Positions 34,827 through 43,267 of a stretch of DNA of 64,000 nt are shown here, in pieces; the first letter of the stretch is position 1, and each line of letters begins with the position of its first letter. A program made the translations under genes and the position numbers. The stretch is from Aquipseudomonas guryensis (GTDB lineage Bacteria; Pseudomonadota; Gammaproteobacteria; Pseudomonadales; Pseudomonadaceae), in NCBI RefSeq assembly GCF_014164785.1, contig NZ_JACJFN010000001.1, forward strand, positions 682,001-746,000, read 5' to 3'. A model generated the notes under the pieces. That model made no database searches, had not been told where the DNA came from, and was given only the letters and a program-made list of their open reading frames with translations.

Positions 34827-35867
34827 TTGCGCCATCTCGGCCAGCAGCACGGCAACCAGTTCGGCCGCCGGCAGCTCACGGGCCAGCGGCGCGCCCTGCC
34901 CGGCCCACTGCGCGGCGAAGTCATGGCAGCCCTGGGCGCTGGCCGCCGCGTGCAGGGCCTTGGCGGCGTCGTAGGCAATCGGGTAATCCGGCAGCGGCGC
35001 GGCGAACGCGCCATACAGGCGATTGGGCAGGCCGCGCGCCGCGCGCCCGGAGATGTTCGCGGTGATCTGCGTGCGCGTGGCCTGCTCGCTGCGCAGCGCC
35101 GCCCGGTACGGCGCATTGGCCGCCGACTCGGGACAGAGCACGAAGGCCGTGCCCAACTGCACGCCGGCCGCGCCCAGGGCCAGCGTCGCGTTGATCCCGG
35201 CGCCGTCCATGATGCCGCCGGCGGCGATCACCGGCAGCGTGGTCTGTGTCACCAGCAGGCGCACCAGCGCCAGGGTGCCAAGACCCGCATCGCCCGCCTC
35301 GGGCTCGAACACCCCACGGTGCCCGCCGGCCTCGATGCCCTGGGCGACCAGCGCATCGACGCCCGCCGCTTCGGCCAGACGTGCTTCGGCCAGATTGGTG
35401 ACGCAGGCCAGCACACGCATGCCAGCCTGCTGCAACGCCGCGATCCAGGCCTGCGGTGGCAGCCCGAAGTGCAGGCTGACCACCGCAGGACGTTCCTCCA
35501 GCAGCATCACCTGCATGGCCGGATCAGCCAGGAAGCTGCGGTAGATTTCCGTCAGGCGGGCCGGCGGCTCGGCGCCGAATTCGCCGAACAACGGCCGCAG
35601 CTGCTCCAGCCAGGCCGCCTCGCGGAACTCATCGGCCTGCGCCGGGCGGTGGCAGAACAGGTTGACGTTGAAGGGTGCGGCAGTCAGCGCGCGGGTTGCA
35701 CTGATCAGCGCGCGCGCCTGCTCCGGCGTGCTGGCACCGATGCCGAGCGAGCCCAGGCCACCAGCGTTCGACACCGCCGCCGCCAGCGCCGGGGTGGACA
35801 CGCCGACCATCGGCGCCTGGATCAGCGGATGGCGGATACCCAGCAGTTCGGTAAGCGCGGCAGACAT
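34824..35867 (-). CDS. Nitronate monooxygenase
   Basis: An FMN-dependent TIM-barrel enzyme of 347 residues that oxidises alkyl nitronates (2-nitropropane dioxygenase family). It starts [20 protein letters not shown], with [34 protein letters not shown] and [21 protein letters not shown] (phosphate-binding), then [18 protein letters not shown] precedes ATG 35867. The stop codon lies in the end of a MITE-like element, so the last codon or codons may derive from the insertion. Confidence 0.92.
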   Translation of the reverse strand: MSAALTELLGIRHPLIQAPMVGVSTPALAAAVSNAGGLGSLGIGASTPEQARALISATRALTAAPFNVNLFCHRPAQADEFREAAWLEQLRPLFGEFGAEPPARLTEIYRSFLADPAMQVMLLEERPAVVSLHFGLPPQAWIAALQQAGMRVLACVTNLAEARLAEAAGVDALVAQGIEAGGHRGVFEPEAGDAGLGTLALVRLLVTQTTLPVIAAGGIMDGAGINATLALGAAGVQLGTAFVLCPESAANAPYRAALRSEQATRTQITANISGRAARGLPNRLYGAFAAPLPDYPIAYDAAKALHAAASAQGCHDFAAQWAGQGAPLARELPAAELVAVLLAEMAQ

Positions 35868-36016
35868 GGCGAAGAACTCCTGACTCGAGGGGCCATCAAT
35901 CTGCCGCAATCCGCGCCGCGCCGCCAGCGCCAGGTCCGCTCTTCGACCTAGGTCCAATGGGCAGATGTGCGGCAATCGCCGACCATGCTGGTATCTCCGC
36001 CATCAGGGCAGCCCGC

Positions 36017-37945
36017 ATGCAGTCCAAGGAAAGCAGCGCCGCCGGCAAGACCGCCGTGCTGCAGAACATCCACGGCACCATGGAGTTCCTGCGCAAGTAC
36101 CCGCCGTTCAACCAGATGGACAGCGCCCAGCTGGCCTATCTGGTCGAGCACTGCCAGCTGCGCTTCTACGGCGCCGGCGAGAGCATCATCAAGCCCGCCG
36201 ACGGCCCGGTGCAGCACTTCTTCATCGTCAAGCAGGGCCTGGTGGTCGGCGAGCGCCCGCACTCGGCCAAGCGCGGCAGCGAGACTACCTTCGAGATCGC
36301 CAGCGGTGAGTGCTTCCCGCTGGCCGCCCTGCTCGGCGAACGCGCCACCCGCACCGAACACCTGGCCGGCGAAGATACTTTCTGCCTGCTGCTGGGCAAG
36401 CAGGCCTTCGTCCGCCTGTTTTCCCAGAGCGCGCCGTTTCGCGACTTCGCCCTGCGCGGGGTGAGCAGCCTGCTCGACCAGGTCAACCAGCAGGTGCAGC
36501 TGCGCGCCGCGGAAAGCCTTGGTGCGCAGTATTCGCTGGACACCTCGTTGCGCGAACTGGCCATGCAGCAACCGGTCGGCTGCGGTGCCGAAACGCCGCT
36601 GCGCGAGGCGGTGCGGCGCATGCACGAGCAGCATGTCGGCAGCATCGTCATCGTCGATGAAGGCAACCGCCCGCTGGGCATCTTCACCCTGCGCGACCTG
36701 CGCCGGGTGGTCGCCGACGGCAGCTCGCTGGAGCAGCCGATCGAGGCCCTGATGACCCAGCGCCCCTTCCACCTGTCACCCCAGGCCAGTGCCTTCGACG
36801 CCGCCCTGGCGATGACCGAGCGGCATATCGCCCACGTCTGCCTGGTCGAGCACGGCCAGCTGGTCGGCGTGGTCTCCGAGCGCGACCTGTTCTCCCTGCA
36901 GCGTGTCGACCTGGTGCACCTGGCGCGCACCATCCGCCATGCCGGTAAGGTCGAGACCCTGGCTGCCCTGCGCAGCGACATTCGCCTGCTGGTCGAGCGC
37001 ATGCTGGCCCACGGCGCCAGCTCGACGCAGATCACCCAGCTGGTCACCCTGCTCAACGATCACACCGTGTGCCGGGTGATCGAGCTGTGCATCGAGGAAC
37101 TCGGCGACCCCGGCGTGCCGTTCAGCTGGCTGTGCTTCGGCAGCGAAGGCCGCCGCGAGCAGACCCTGCACACCGACCAGGACAACGGCATCCTGTTCGA
37201 TGCCGCCAGCAGCGCGGAAGCCGAAGCCATCCGCCAGCGTCTGCTGCCCCTGGCCCGGCGCATCAACCAGCAGCTGGCGCACTGCGGCTTCAGCCTCTGT
37301 CCGGGCAACATCATGGCCGGCAACCCGGCGCTGTGCCTGTCACGCAGCGAGTGGGCGCGACGCTTCAGCAGCTTCGTGCGCGAGGCCAGTCCGGAGAACC
37401 TGCTCGGTTCCAGCATCTACTTCGATCTGCGCGTGGTCTGGGGCGCCGAGGACGGCGGCGAGCAACTGCGCGAGCAGCTGTTCGCCGATATCCGCGATAA
37501 CAGCCTGTTCCAGCGCATGCTGGCGGCCAACGCCCTGCAGCACCGGCCGCCGGTGGGGCGCTTCCGCGACTTCGTGGTGGCCCGCAGCGGTGCGGAAAAA
37601 GACACCCTCGACCTCAAGATCGAAGGCCTCACCCCCTTCGTCGACGGTGCGCGGCTGCTCGCCCTGGTCCACGGGGTCGAGGATTGCAACACCCAGCGAC
37701 GCTTCGCCAAACTGGTCGAAAAAGGGGTGATCGATGCCCTCGACGGCGCCGCCTACGAGGAGGCCTACCACTTCATCCAGCAGACCCGCCTGCAGCTGCA
37801 CCAGCAGCAGGCGCTGCAGGGCCTGCCGTTCTCCAACCGCCTCGACCCGGACAGTCTCAACCAGCTGGACCGGCGCATCCTGCGCGAGTCCTTCCGCCAG
37901 GCCCAGCGCCTGCAAGCCAGCCTGACGCTACGCTACCAGCTATGA
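36017..37945 (+). CDS. cNMP-binding / CBS / DUF294 nucleotidyltransferase-like signalling protein
   Basis: 642 residues in four parts. A cyclic-nucleotide-binding-like domain lies at about 25-130 (IIKPADGPVQHFFIVKQGLV). Two CBS domains follow at about 175-300 (HEQHVGSIVIVDEGNRPLGI; HIAHVCLVEHGQLVGVVSE). A DUF294 nucleotidyltransferase-like domain holds FGSEGRREQTLHTDQDNGIL with the G-S and DxD catalytic-like residues. A helical C-terminal domain ends the chain. The family is usually found with a DnaQ-like exonuclease and often beside a sodium/acetate symporter. It is followed here by the exonuclease with an ATGA overlap, but no symporter is present. Confidence 0.9.
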   Translation: MQSKESSAAGKTAVLQNIHGTMEFLRKYPPFNQMDSAQLAYLVEHCQLRFYGAGESIIKPADGPVQHFFIVKQGLVVGERPHSAKRGSETTFEIASGECFPLAALLGERATRTEHLAGEDTFCLLLGKQAFVRLFSQSAPFRDFALRGVSSLLDQVNQQVQLRAAESLGAQYSLDTSLRELAMQQPVGCGAETPLREAVRRMHEQHVGSIVIVDEGNRPLGIFTLRDLRRVVADGSSLEQPIEALMTQRPFHLSPQASAFDAALAMTERHIAHVCLVEHGQLVGVVSERDLFSLQRVDLVHLARTIRHAGKVETLAALRSDIRLLVERMLAHGASSTQITQLVTLLNDHTVCRVIELCIEELGDPGVPFSWLCFGSEGRREQTLHTDQDNGILFDAASSAEAEAIRQRLLPLARRINQQLAHCGFSLCPGNIMAGNPALCLSRSEWARRFSSFVREASPENLLGSSIYFDLRVVWGAEDGGEQLREQLFADIRDNSLFQRMLAANALQHRPPVGRFRDFVVARSGAEKDTLDLKIEGLTPFVDGARLLALVHGVEDCNTQRRFAKLVEKGVIDALDGAAYEEAYHFIQQTRLQLHQQQALQGLPFSNRLDPDSLNQLDRRILRESFRQAQRLQASLTLRYQL

Positions 37946-38649
37946 GCATCTTCAACTGGATCCGCCGCGACACCCCACAACTGAGCGATGCCCAGCAGCA
38001 GCGCCTGGCCGCGCTGCCGGCGGCCGCGGCCCTGAGCGATACGCCCCTGGCCAGGCAGCGCCTGGTGGTGCTCGACCTGGAAACCAGCGGCCTCAACCTG
38101 CAACGTGACCAGTTGCTGGCGATCGGCGCGGTGGTGATCGAAGGTGGCGCCATCGACTTCAGCCAGCAGTTCGAATGTACCCTGCACCGCGCCGGACACC
38201 AGGCCAGCGCCAGCACCCTGATCCATGGCATAGCGCCCAGCGCCATCGCCGCCGGCACCGACCCGGTCGAAGCGCTGCTGGCATTCATGGAATTCCTCGG
38301 CGACAGCCCGCTGCTGGCCTTCCACGCCGGCTTCGACCAGCACATGCTCGGTCGCGCCCTGCGCGAAAGCCTCGGTTACCGCCTGCGTCACCCGTTTCTC
38401 GATGTCGCCGAGCTGGCGCCGCTGCTGTGCCCCGAGGTCAGCCTGCGCCACGCCGGGCTGGATGACTGGCTGGCGCACTTCCAGCTGCAGGCCGCCGAGC
38501 GCCACAACGCCAGCGCCGACGCCCTGGCCACCGCCGAGCTGGCGCTGATCCTGTTCAGCAAGGCGCGCCGCCAGCAGCTGGACAGCCTGCTCGTCCTCGA
38601 CCAGCGTCTGCAGGGTCGGCGGCGACGCCAGCGCGCACCTTCGCTGTAG
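37942..38649 (+). CDS. DEDDh 3'-5' exonuclease (DnaQ-like)
   Basis: 235 residues. DEDDh motifs are VVLDLETSGL (Asp, Glu), LAFHAGFDQHML (Asp) and ERHNASADALATAEL (His and Asp). ATG 37942 overlaps the TGA of the DUF294 gene, indicating translational coupling. This exonuclease regularly partners DUF294/CBS proteins. Its biological substrate is not established. Confidence 0.9.
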   Translation: MSIFNWIRRDTPQLSDAQQQRLAALPAAAALSDTPLARQRLVVLDLETSGLNLQRDQLLAIGAVVIEGGAIDFSQQFECTLHRAGHQASASTLIHGIAPSAIAAGTDPVEALLAFMEFLGDSPLLAFHAGFDQHMLGRALRESLGYRLRHPFLDVAELAPLLCPEVSLRHAGLDDWLAHFQLQAAERHNASADALATAELALILFSKARRQQLDSLLVLDQRLQGRRRRQRAPSL

Positions 38650-38717
38650 ATCGGCTGATAGCCTGACTCAATATCATTAGTAAACAATTCTCGATTCCCC
38701 TGACACTAGGCGCTCAC

Positions 38718-38723
38718 TAGAAT
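38718..38723 (+). promoter_or_regulatory. Candidate -10 element of the PepSY gene
   Basis: TAGAAT in the context ACTAGAATGG, 44 bases before the chosen start. It overlaps an in-frame ATG at 38722 that has no ribosome site, which is why 38767 is preferred. No convincing -35 hexamer is seen at 17 bases. Confidence 0.35.
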
Positions 38724-38766
38724 GGCGGCACTTCTCCTGCCGACAGCTTTTGCGCACCTGAACCCC

Positions 38767-39894
38767 ATGCACGCACGCACGATCCGCCGCTGGTCCGTCA
38801 TCCACACCTGGAGCAGCCTGGTCTGCACCCTGTTCCTGCTGATGCTGGCGCTGACCGGCCTGCCGCTGATCTTCCACCACGAGCTGGAACACCTGCTCGG
38901 CGAGGCGCCGCAACTGCGCGAGCTGCCGGCCGACAGCCCGCGCCTGGATCTGCAGCAACTGGTCGAGGCGGCCGAACGGGCACGTCCCCATGAGGTGGTG
39001 CAATACCTCGGCTGGGAGGCGGACGAACCCAACGGCGTGGTCACCATCATGGCCGCCACCGCCGGCACCGAACCCAACTCCTCGCACACCTTCATGCTCG
39101 ACGCGCGCAGCGGCGAGGCAGTGGCCATGCCGGCGGCCAACGGCGGGTTCATGATGCTGATGCTGCGTTTGCACGTGGATATGTTCGCCGGCCTGCCGGG
39201 CAAGCTGCTGCTGGCCTTTATGGGCATCCTGTTCGTCGTCGCGATCATTTCCGGCGTGGTGCTCTACGCCCCGTTCATGCGCCGCCTGCCCTTCGCCGCC
39301 GTGCGCCGCGACAAGTCCACGCGCCTGCGCTGGCTCGACCTGCACAACCTGATCGGCATCGTCACCCTGACCTGGGCCCTGGTGGTCGGCGTCACCGGGG
39401 TGATCAGCGCCACCGCCGATCTGCTGATCGAGGCCTGGCGCAATGACACCCTGGCGGCGATGGTCGCGCCCTACCGCGACGCCCCGCCGCTGACCCAGCG
39501 CGCCCCGGCCAGCGACCTGCTGCAGATCGCCAGCCAGGCCGCACCGGGCATGCAGGCCGACTTCATCGCCTTCCCCGGCACGCGCTTCTCCAGTGAGCAT
39601 CATTACGCAGTGTTCATGGTCGGCAGCACGCACCTCACCGCGCATCTGTGGACCCCGGTGCTGATCGACGCGCAGACCCTGGCCGTCACCGCCGTCGGCA
39701 CGCGCCCTTGGTACATGGACGCCCTGGCCATGTCGCAGCCGCTGCACTTCGGCGACTACGGCGGCCGGCCGATGCAGATCCTCTGGGCCGTTCTGGATGT
39801 CCTGACCATCATCGTGCTGGGCAGTGGCCTGTACCTCTGGTGGGTGCGCCGCCGCGCCCCCCGCGCGGCCCTGCGCGACGAGGTCGTGGCATGA
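38767..39894 (+). CDS. PepSY-associated transmembrane protein
   Basis: About 375 residues. It starts MHARTIRRWSVIHTWSSLVC with a first helix (TLFLLMLALTGLPLIFHHEL), then a periplasmic PepSY-like part, a second helix (LLLAFMGILFVVAIISGVVL), a HNLIGIVTLTWALVVGVTGV helix with a conserved His, and a last helix (VLDVLTIIVLGSGLYLWWV). This is the PepSY_TM layout of iron-regulated or redox membrane proteins. A small membrane protein gene overlaps its stop. Electron transfer to siderophore or metal complexes is the family expectation, but this is not shown here. Confidence 0.85.
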   Translation: MHARTIRRWSVIHTWSSLVCTLFLLMLALTGLPLIFHHELEHLLGEAPQLRELPADSPRLDLQQLVEAAERARPHEVVQYLGWEADEPNGVVTIMAATAGTEPNSSHTFMLDARSGEAVAMPAANGGFMMLMLRLHVDMFAGLPGKLLLAFMGILFVVAIISGVVLYAPFMRRLPFAAVRRDKSTRLRWLDLHNLIGIVTLTWALVVGVTGVISATADLLIEAWRNDTLAAMVAPYRDAPPLTQRAPASDLLQIASQAAPGMQADFIAFPGTRFSSEHHYAVFMVGSTHLTAHLWTPVLIDAQTLAVTAVGTRPWYMDALAMSQPLHFGDYGGRPMQILWAVLDVLTIIVLGSGLYLWWVRRRAPRAALRDEVVA

Positions 39895-40055
39895 GGCAAG
39901 CGACCTTCGCCATTCCCGCCGTGCTGGCCCTGCTGGGCGCCACCGGGCTGTTCGCCGCCCTGCTCGGCGACGGCTGGTGGGATGCCCTGGCCTGGCTCGG
40001 CCTGGGCCTGCCGGCCGTGCTCGGCGTCTGGCCGCTGTTGCCACGGCGCGCCTGA
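39891..40055 (+). CDS. 54-residue hydrophobic protein coupled to the PepSY gene
   Basis: A short gene whose ATG overlaps the PepSY stop (ATGA). It encodes MRQATFAIPAVLALLGATGL, then a second hydrophobic stretch WDALAWLGLGLPAVLGVWPL and a PRRA end, consistent with two small membrane helices. The overlap and composition argue for a real translated partner. No function is known. Confidence 0.7.
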   Translation: MRQATFAIPAVLALLGATGLFAALLGDGWWDALAWLGLGLPAVLGVWPLLPRRA

Positions 40056-40121
40056 AGCCTGCACTCGCGCGGCCCGGAATGATCGCCTAGAGTGGGCGCA
40101 CCAGCCCCAGCAGGTGAGTTC

Positions 40122-41594
40122 ATGGTCAGCGAATCCCCCGTTCTCGGCGTTGCCATCATCGGCGCCGGCTTCTCCGGCATCGGCATGGCGATCCGCCTGC
40201 AACAGGCCGGCATCGACGATTACCTGATCCTCGAACGGGCCGCCGGCATCGGCGGCACCTGGCGCGACAACCACTACCCGGGCGCGGCCTGCGATGTCGA
40301 ATCGCATCTCTATTCGTTCTCCTTCGAGCCGCGCGCCCACTGGTCACGGAAGTACTCCGGGCAGGCGGAAATCCTCGATTACCTGCAGCACTGCGTGGCG
40401 CGCTACGGCCTGGCCTCGCGCATCCGCTGCAATGCCGCGCTCGCTGCCGCCGAGTATGACCAGGCGGCCGGCCTCTGGTGCCTGCACCTGGCCGATGGCG
40501 AGACGCTGCACGCGCGGGTGCTGATCAGCGCGGTCGGCGCGCTCAGCGAGCCGAGCATTGCGCCGCTGCCGGGGCTGGCGGACTTTCGCGGGGTGCAGTT
40601 CCACTCGGCGCAGTGGAATCATCAGCACGACCTGCGCGGCAAGCGCGTGGCGGTGATCGGTACCGGCGCCAGCGCCATCCAGTTCGTCCCGCAGATCGCC
40701 CAGCAGGCCGCGCAGCTGCTGCTGTTCCAGCGCACGCCGCCGTGGATCCTACCCAAGGCCGACCGGCGCTTCAGCGCCACGGAGCAGCGCCTGCTGCAGC
40801 TGGCGCCCTGGCAGAAGGCCTACCGCGCGCTGATCTACTGGATCAACGAGTCCCGCGCGCCCGGCTTTACCCGCAGCAGCGACTGGCTGCTCAAGCCGGC
40901 CGAAGCCATGGCCCGCCATCATCTGCAGCGCCAGGTCGCCGACCCGGCCCTACGCGCCGCGCTGACCCCGGACTACCGCATCGGCTGCAAGCGCATTCTG
41001 ATCGCCAACGACTACTACCCGGCCCTGCAACGGCCCAACGTGCAGCTGGTGCAGAGCGCCATCACTCGGGTCGGTGCGGACTGCATCGTCAGCGCCGACG
41101 GCGGGCGCCACCCGGTCGATACGCTGATCTTCGCCACCGGCTTTCGCGCCACCGAATACCTCAGCGGCGTGGATATCCGCGGCCGCGCCGGGCTGCTCCT
41201 GAGCCAGGCCTGGCAGGCGGGCGCCGAGTCCTACCTGGGCATCGCCTGCGCCGACTTTCCCAACTTCTTCATGCTCACCGGGCCGAATACCGGCCTGGGC
41301 CACAGCTCGATGATCTTCATGATCGAGGCGCAGATCCATTTCATCCGCCAGGCCATCCAGCACCTGCGCCGCGCCAACCTGCGCAGCATCGAAGTGCGCC
41401 GCGAGGTGCAGCAGGCCTTCGCCCACGAAGTGCGCCAGCGCATGGCCGGCTCGGTGTGGGCCAGCGGCTGCCGCAGCTGGTACCTGGACGCCGCCGGCCT
41501 CAACACTACCCTGTGGCCGGCCAGCACCCTGGCCTACTGGCGCCGTACCCGGCACTGGCGCGCCAGTGAATTTGTTCTGGAAAGCCGGGCCTGA
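40122..41594 (+). CDS. Flavin-containing Baeyer-Villiger-type monooxygenase
   Basis: 490 residues. An N-terminal FAD-binding GAGFSGIG (14-21) is followed by GIGGTWRDNHYPGAACDVES, the class B flavin monooxygenase motif. The Baeyer-Villiger fingerprint F-x-G-x3-H-x3-W (FRGVQFHSAQW, about 155-165) is complete, with Asn after the Trp. The NADPH site VAVIGTGASAIQFVPQI is at 176-192. It should insert oxygen next to a ketone carbonyl or oxidise a heteroatom, using NADPH. AGGTGAG precedes ATG 40122. Substrate unknown. Confidence 0.88.
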   Translation: MVSESPVLGVAIIGAGFSGIGMAIRLQQAGIDDYLILERAAGIGGTWRDNHYPGAACDVESHLYSFSFEPRAHWSRKYSGQAEILDYLQHCVARYGLASRIRCNAALAAAEYDQAAGLWCLHLADGETLHARVLISAVGALSEPSIAPLPGLADFRGVQFHSAQWNHQHDLRGKRVAVIGTGASAIQFVPQIAQQAAQLLLFQRTPPWILPKADRRFSATEQRLLQLAPWQKAYRALIYWINESRAPGFTRSSDWLLKPAEAMARHHLQRQVADPALRAALTPDYRIGCKRILIANDYYPALQRPNVQLVQSAITRVGADCIVSADGGRHPVDTLIFATGFRATEYLSGVDIRGRAGLLLSQAWQAGAESYLGIACADFPNFFMLTGPNTGLGHSSMIFMIEAQIHFIRQAIQHLRRANLRSIEVRREVQQAFAHEVRQRMAGSVWASGCRSWYLDAAGLNTTLWPASTLAYWRRTRHWRASEFVLESRA

Positions 41595-41599
41595 GTTCT

Positions 41600-41650
41600 G
41601 CGTAGTGCCAGGCAAGGCAAAGTCGGCGCTGCCTGATGTATAAACGAGCA
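41600..41650. repeat. Truncated MITE-like fragment
   Basis: After the monooxygenase stop, GTGCCAGGCAAGGC and GATGTATAAACGAGCA align with the left half of the MITE-like core (GCCAGGCAAGGC ... TTTACGAGC..AAATGAGCA) at 25100-25170 and 34705-34770. The right half is missing and a GTAGCCCGGAT palindrome follows at once, so it is probably a decayed remnant. Confidence 0.5.
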
Positions 41651-41663
41651 TTACGCCCACACC

Positions 41664-41716
41664 GTAGCCCGGATGCAATCCGGGGAAATCCCGCTCCCGG
41701 ATTGCATCCGGGCTAC
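41664..41716. repeat. Palindromic repeat, GTAGCCCGGATGCAATCCGG family
   Basis: GTAGCCCGGATGCAATCCGG (from 41664) and its complement ending GGCTAC at 41716 surround a short loop. Its arms are identical over the first 20 bases to the copy at 56101-56154. It sits 18 bases before the GST start and downstream of the MITE remnant. Confidence 0.8.
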
Positions 41717-41734
41717 ACCTGCCAAGGAACCCCG

Positions 41735-42358
41735 ATGAGCACCATGACCCTGTTCCATTCGCCCTCTTCGCCCTTCGTGCGCAAGGTGCTGGTACTGCTG
41801 CACGAGACCGGCCAGAGCGACCGTGTGGCCCTGCAGGCAGCGCAGCTGACGCCGATCAGCCCGGACGCCGGGGTCGTCGAGAGCAACCCGGCCGGCAAGA
41901 TTCCCGCCCTGCGCCTGGCCGATGGCTCGGTGCTGCACGACAGCCGAGTGATCCTCGATTACCTCGACCAGCAGCATGTCGGCGCGCCGTTGATCCCGCC
42001 CAGTGGCAGTGCGCGCTGGCGGCGCCTGACCCTGGCCTCGCTGGCCGATGCGATACTCGATGCGGCGGTGCTGATGCGCTACGAGACCTTCCTGCGGCCG
42101 CCGGAAAAGCGTTGGGACGAGTGGTTGGCCGGGCAACAGGAGAAAATCGAACGGGCCCTGGCCTACTTCGAGCAGGACTGCCTGGCCGAGCTGAGCAGCC
42201 ACTTCGACATCGCCGCACTCAGCCTGGCCTGCGCCCTCGGCTATCTCGACCTGCGCCAACCCGAGCTGGGCTGGCGCGAGCGCTATGCCGGGCTGGCCGC
42301 CTGGTACGCCGAGGTCAGCCAGCGTCCGTCGATGCTGGCGAGCATGCCGCCGGCTTAA
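41735..42358 (+). CDS. Glutathione S-transferase family protein
   Basis: 207 residues from ATG 41735 (AAGGAAC upstream). The N-terminal thioredoxin-like domain MSTMTLFHSPSSPFVRKVLV has the catalytic-site region SPSSPF, then NPAGKIPALRLADGSVLHDS (the cis-Pro loop and glutathione-binding Ser). The C-terminal all-helical domain begins about residue 92. Substrate class cannot be assigned. It converges with and overlaps by 4 bases the next gene on the opposite strand. Confidence 0.88.
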   Translation: MSTMTLFHSPSSPFVRKVLVLLHETGQSDRVALQAAQLTPISPDAGVVESNPAGKIPALRLADGSVLHDSRVILDYLDQQHVGAPLIPPSGSARWRRLTLASLADAILDAAVLMRYETFLRPPEKRWDEWLAGQQEKIERALAYFEQDCLAELSSHFDIAALSLACALGYLDLRQPELGWRERYAGLAAWYAEVSQRPSMLASMPPA

Positions 42359-42882
42359 CCGAAGTAGCCGAACACGATCAGCCCCTCGGCCGGGATCATC
42401 AGCAGCAGACCTTCGTCCTTACGGCTATAGAAGGCGCCCGGGCTGCCCTGCGCGCGACCGATCCGCTGCGTCAGCGCTTCGTCAGCGCCGGCGCAACTCA
42501 AACCCAGCGCCACCTGAGAAGCCGACTCCGGAACCGGGGTCGGCTGCCAGGGCGCATAGCGGTAATAAGGCTCGTCGGCATGCCCACGGGCCTGACGGGC
42601 CTCTGCCAACGCCTCCAGTCCATGGCTGGCCAGACGCTGCCGCATGGCCGCCGACATGCGCCACACCGCCACCCCGCAACCCTCGCGCAGCCCGCTCTCA
42701 CTACCGATCAGCAGCACCCCGGCCGGTTCGATGCTTGCCGGCAAGGCCGCAATGGAATGTTGCCGTTCGGCGACCTTGAACCCCAGGTACAGCACCAACA
42801 GCAACCAGCAGTACAGCAACAGGCCGCGATAGAGCAGGCGGCCGAGCCAGCGGACAGCTCTCGCCAATCGCGTGTTCAGCAC
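42355..42882 (-). CDS. Small membrane-anchored protein of unknown function
   Basis: About 175 residues from GTG 42882. The start has charged VLNTRLARAVRWLGRLLYR followed by one hydrophobic helix (GLLLYCWLLLVLYLGFKVAE), then a soluble Cys-containing domain (LSCAGADEALTQRIG; LLMIPAEGLIVFGYFG). The GTG overlaps the stop of the preceding gene by 7 bases, which supports translation of this frame. A longer in-frame start reaches into the upstream genes and is not used. Last of four tightly packed genes after creD. No family recognised. Confidence 0.65.
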   Translation of the reverse strand: MLNTRLARAVRWLGRLLYRGLLLYCWLLLVLYLGFKVAERQHSIAALPASIEPAGVLLIGSESGLREGCGVAVWRMSAAMRQRLASHGLEALAEARQARGHADEPYYRYAPWQPTPVPESASQVALGLSCAGADEALTQRIGRAQGSPGAFYSRKDEGLLLMIPAEGLIVFGYFG

Positions 42883-43145
42883 AGGAAATAACCCAGCCAC
42901 AGCACCACCACCAACACTCCGCCGACCTGCAGACCGCGGCGCTGGAAGGCGCCGCGCTCGACATCGGCCACCGCCCAGGACGGCCATTGCAGCGCCAGGC
43001 TGAGCAGCGCCAACGGCGTGAAGAAAGCATTGAACGGCCAGGACGGCAGCAGCAGGCCAAGCAGTACCGCCAACAGGTAAGCCAGGGTGCTGCCGCTCAT
43101 CAGGCCTACGCTGAAGTCCCACGCGTGAAATCTGCTTAGCGACAC
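42876..43145 (-). CDS. 89-residue polytopic membrane protein
   Basis: GTG start (43143-43145), then MSLSRFHAWDFSVGLMSGST and three hydrophobic segments (LAYLLAVLLGLLL; FFTPLALLSLALQW; GGVLVVVLWLGYFL). It overlaps the stop of the 43-residue gene by 10 bases and ends inside the start of the 175-residue gene. The overlaps on both sides mark a compact operon. Function unknown. Confidence 0.7.
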   Translation of the reverse strand: MSLSRFHAWDFSVGLMSGSTLAYLLAVLLGLLLPSWPFNAFFTPLALLSLALQWPSWAVADVERGAFQRRGLQVGGVLVVVLWLGYFLC

Positions 43146-43267
43146 TTCGGCAGTTCCTTGTGCTGCGGTTTATCCAGCCCGCGTTGCACAGCGAACAGGC
43201 GGGCGATGCGCCGCGCCAGCAGATGGCCGTGGCGCGCATCCTCGCGCAAGCCGACATGGCCGCTCAT
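43136..43267 (-). CDS. 43-residue basic, His/Arg-rich small protein
   Basis: MSGHVGLREDARHGHLLARR and RIARLFAVQRGLDKPQHKEL. The start ATG 43265-43267 overlaps the stop of the 100-residue gene (ATGA). The composition is strongly basic and soluble. It sits between two membrane genes in a four-gene overlapping chain, which suggests real expression. No homology is recognised and a non-coding reading cannot be excluded. Confidence 0.5.
   Translation of the reverse strand: MSGHVGLREDARHGHLLARRIARLFAVQRGLDKPQHKELPKCR

Noticed and set aside
38722..38766. Start of the PepSY protein at ATG 38722
   Set aside because: This ATG overlaps a TAGAAT -10-like word and has no ribosome site; the conserved RRWS start begins at 38767.
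38677..40044. 455-residue minus-strand frame opposite the PepSY gene
   Set aside because: An Arg/Gly/His-rich shadow of the PepSY protein.
42355..43257. Single 300-residue gene instead of three small ones
   Set aside because: Its N-terminal 120 residues are Arg/Cys-rich shadow of two other frames with clear hydrophobic segments and stop/start overlaps; only the C-terminal 175 residues fit a protein.
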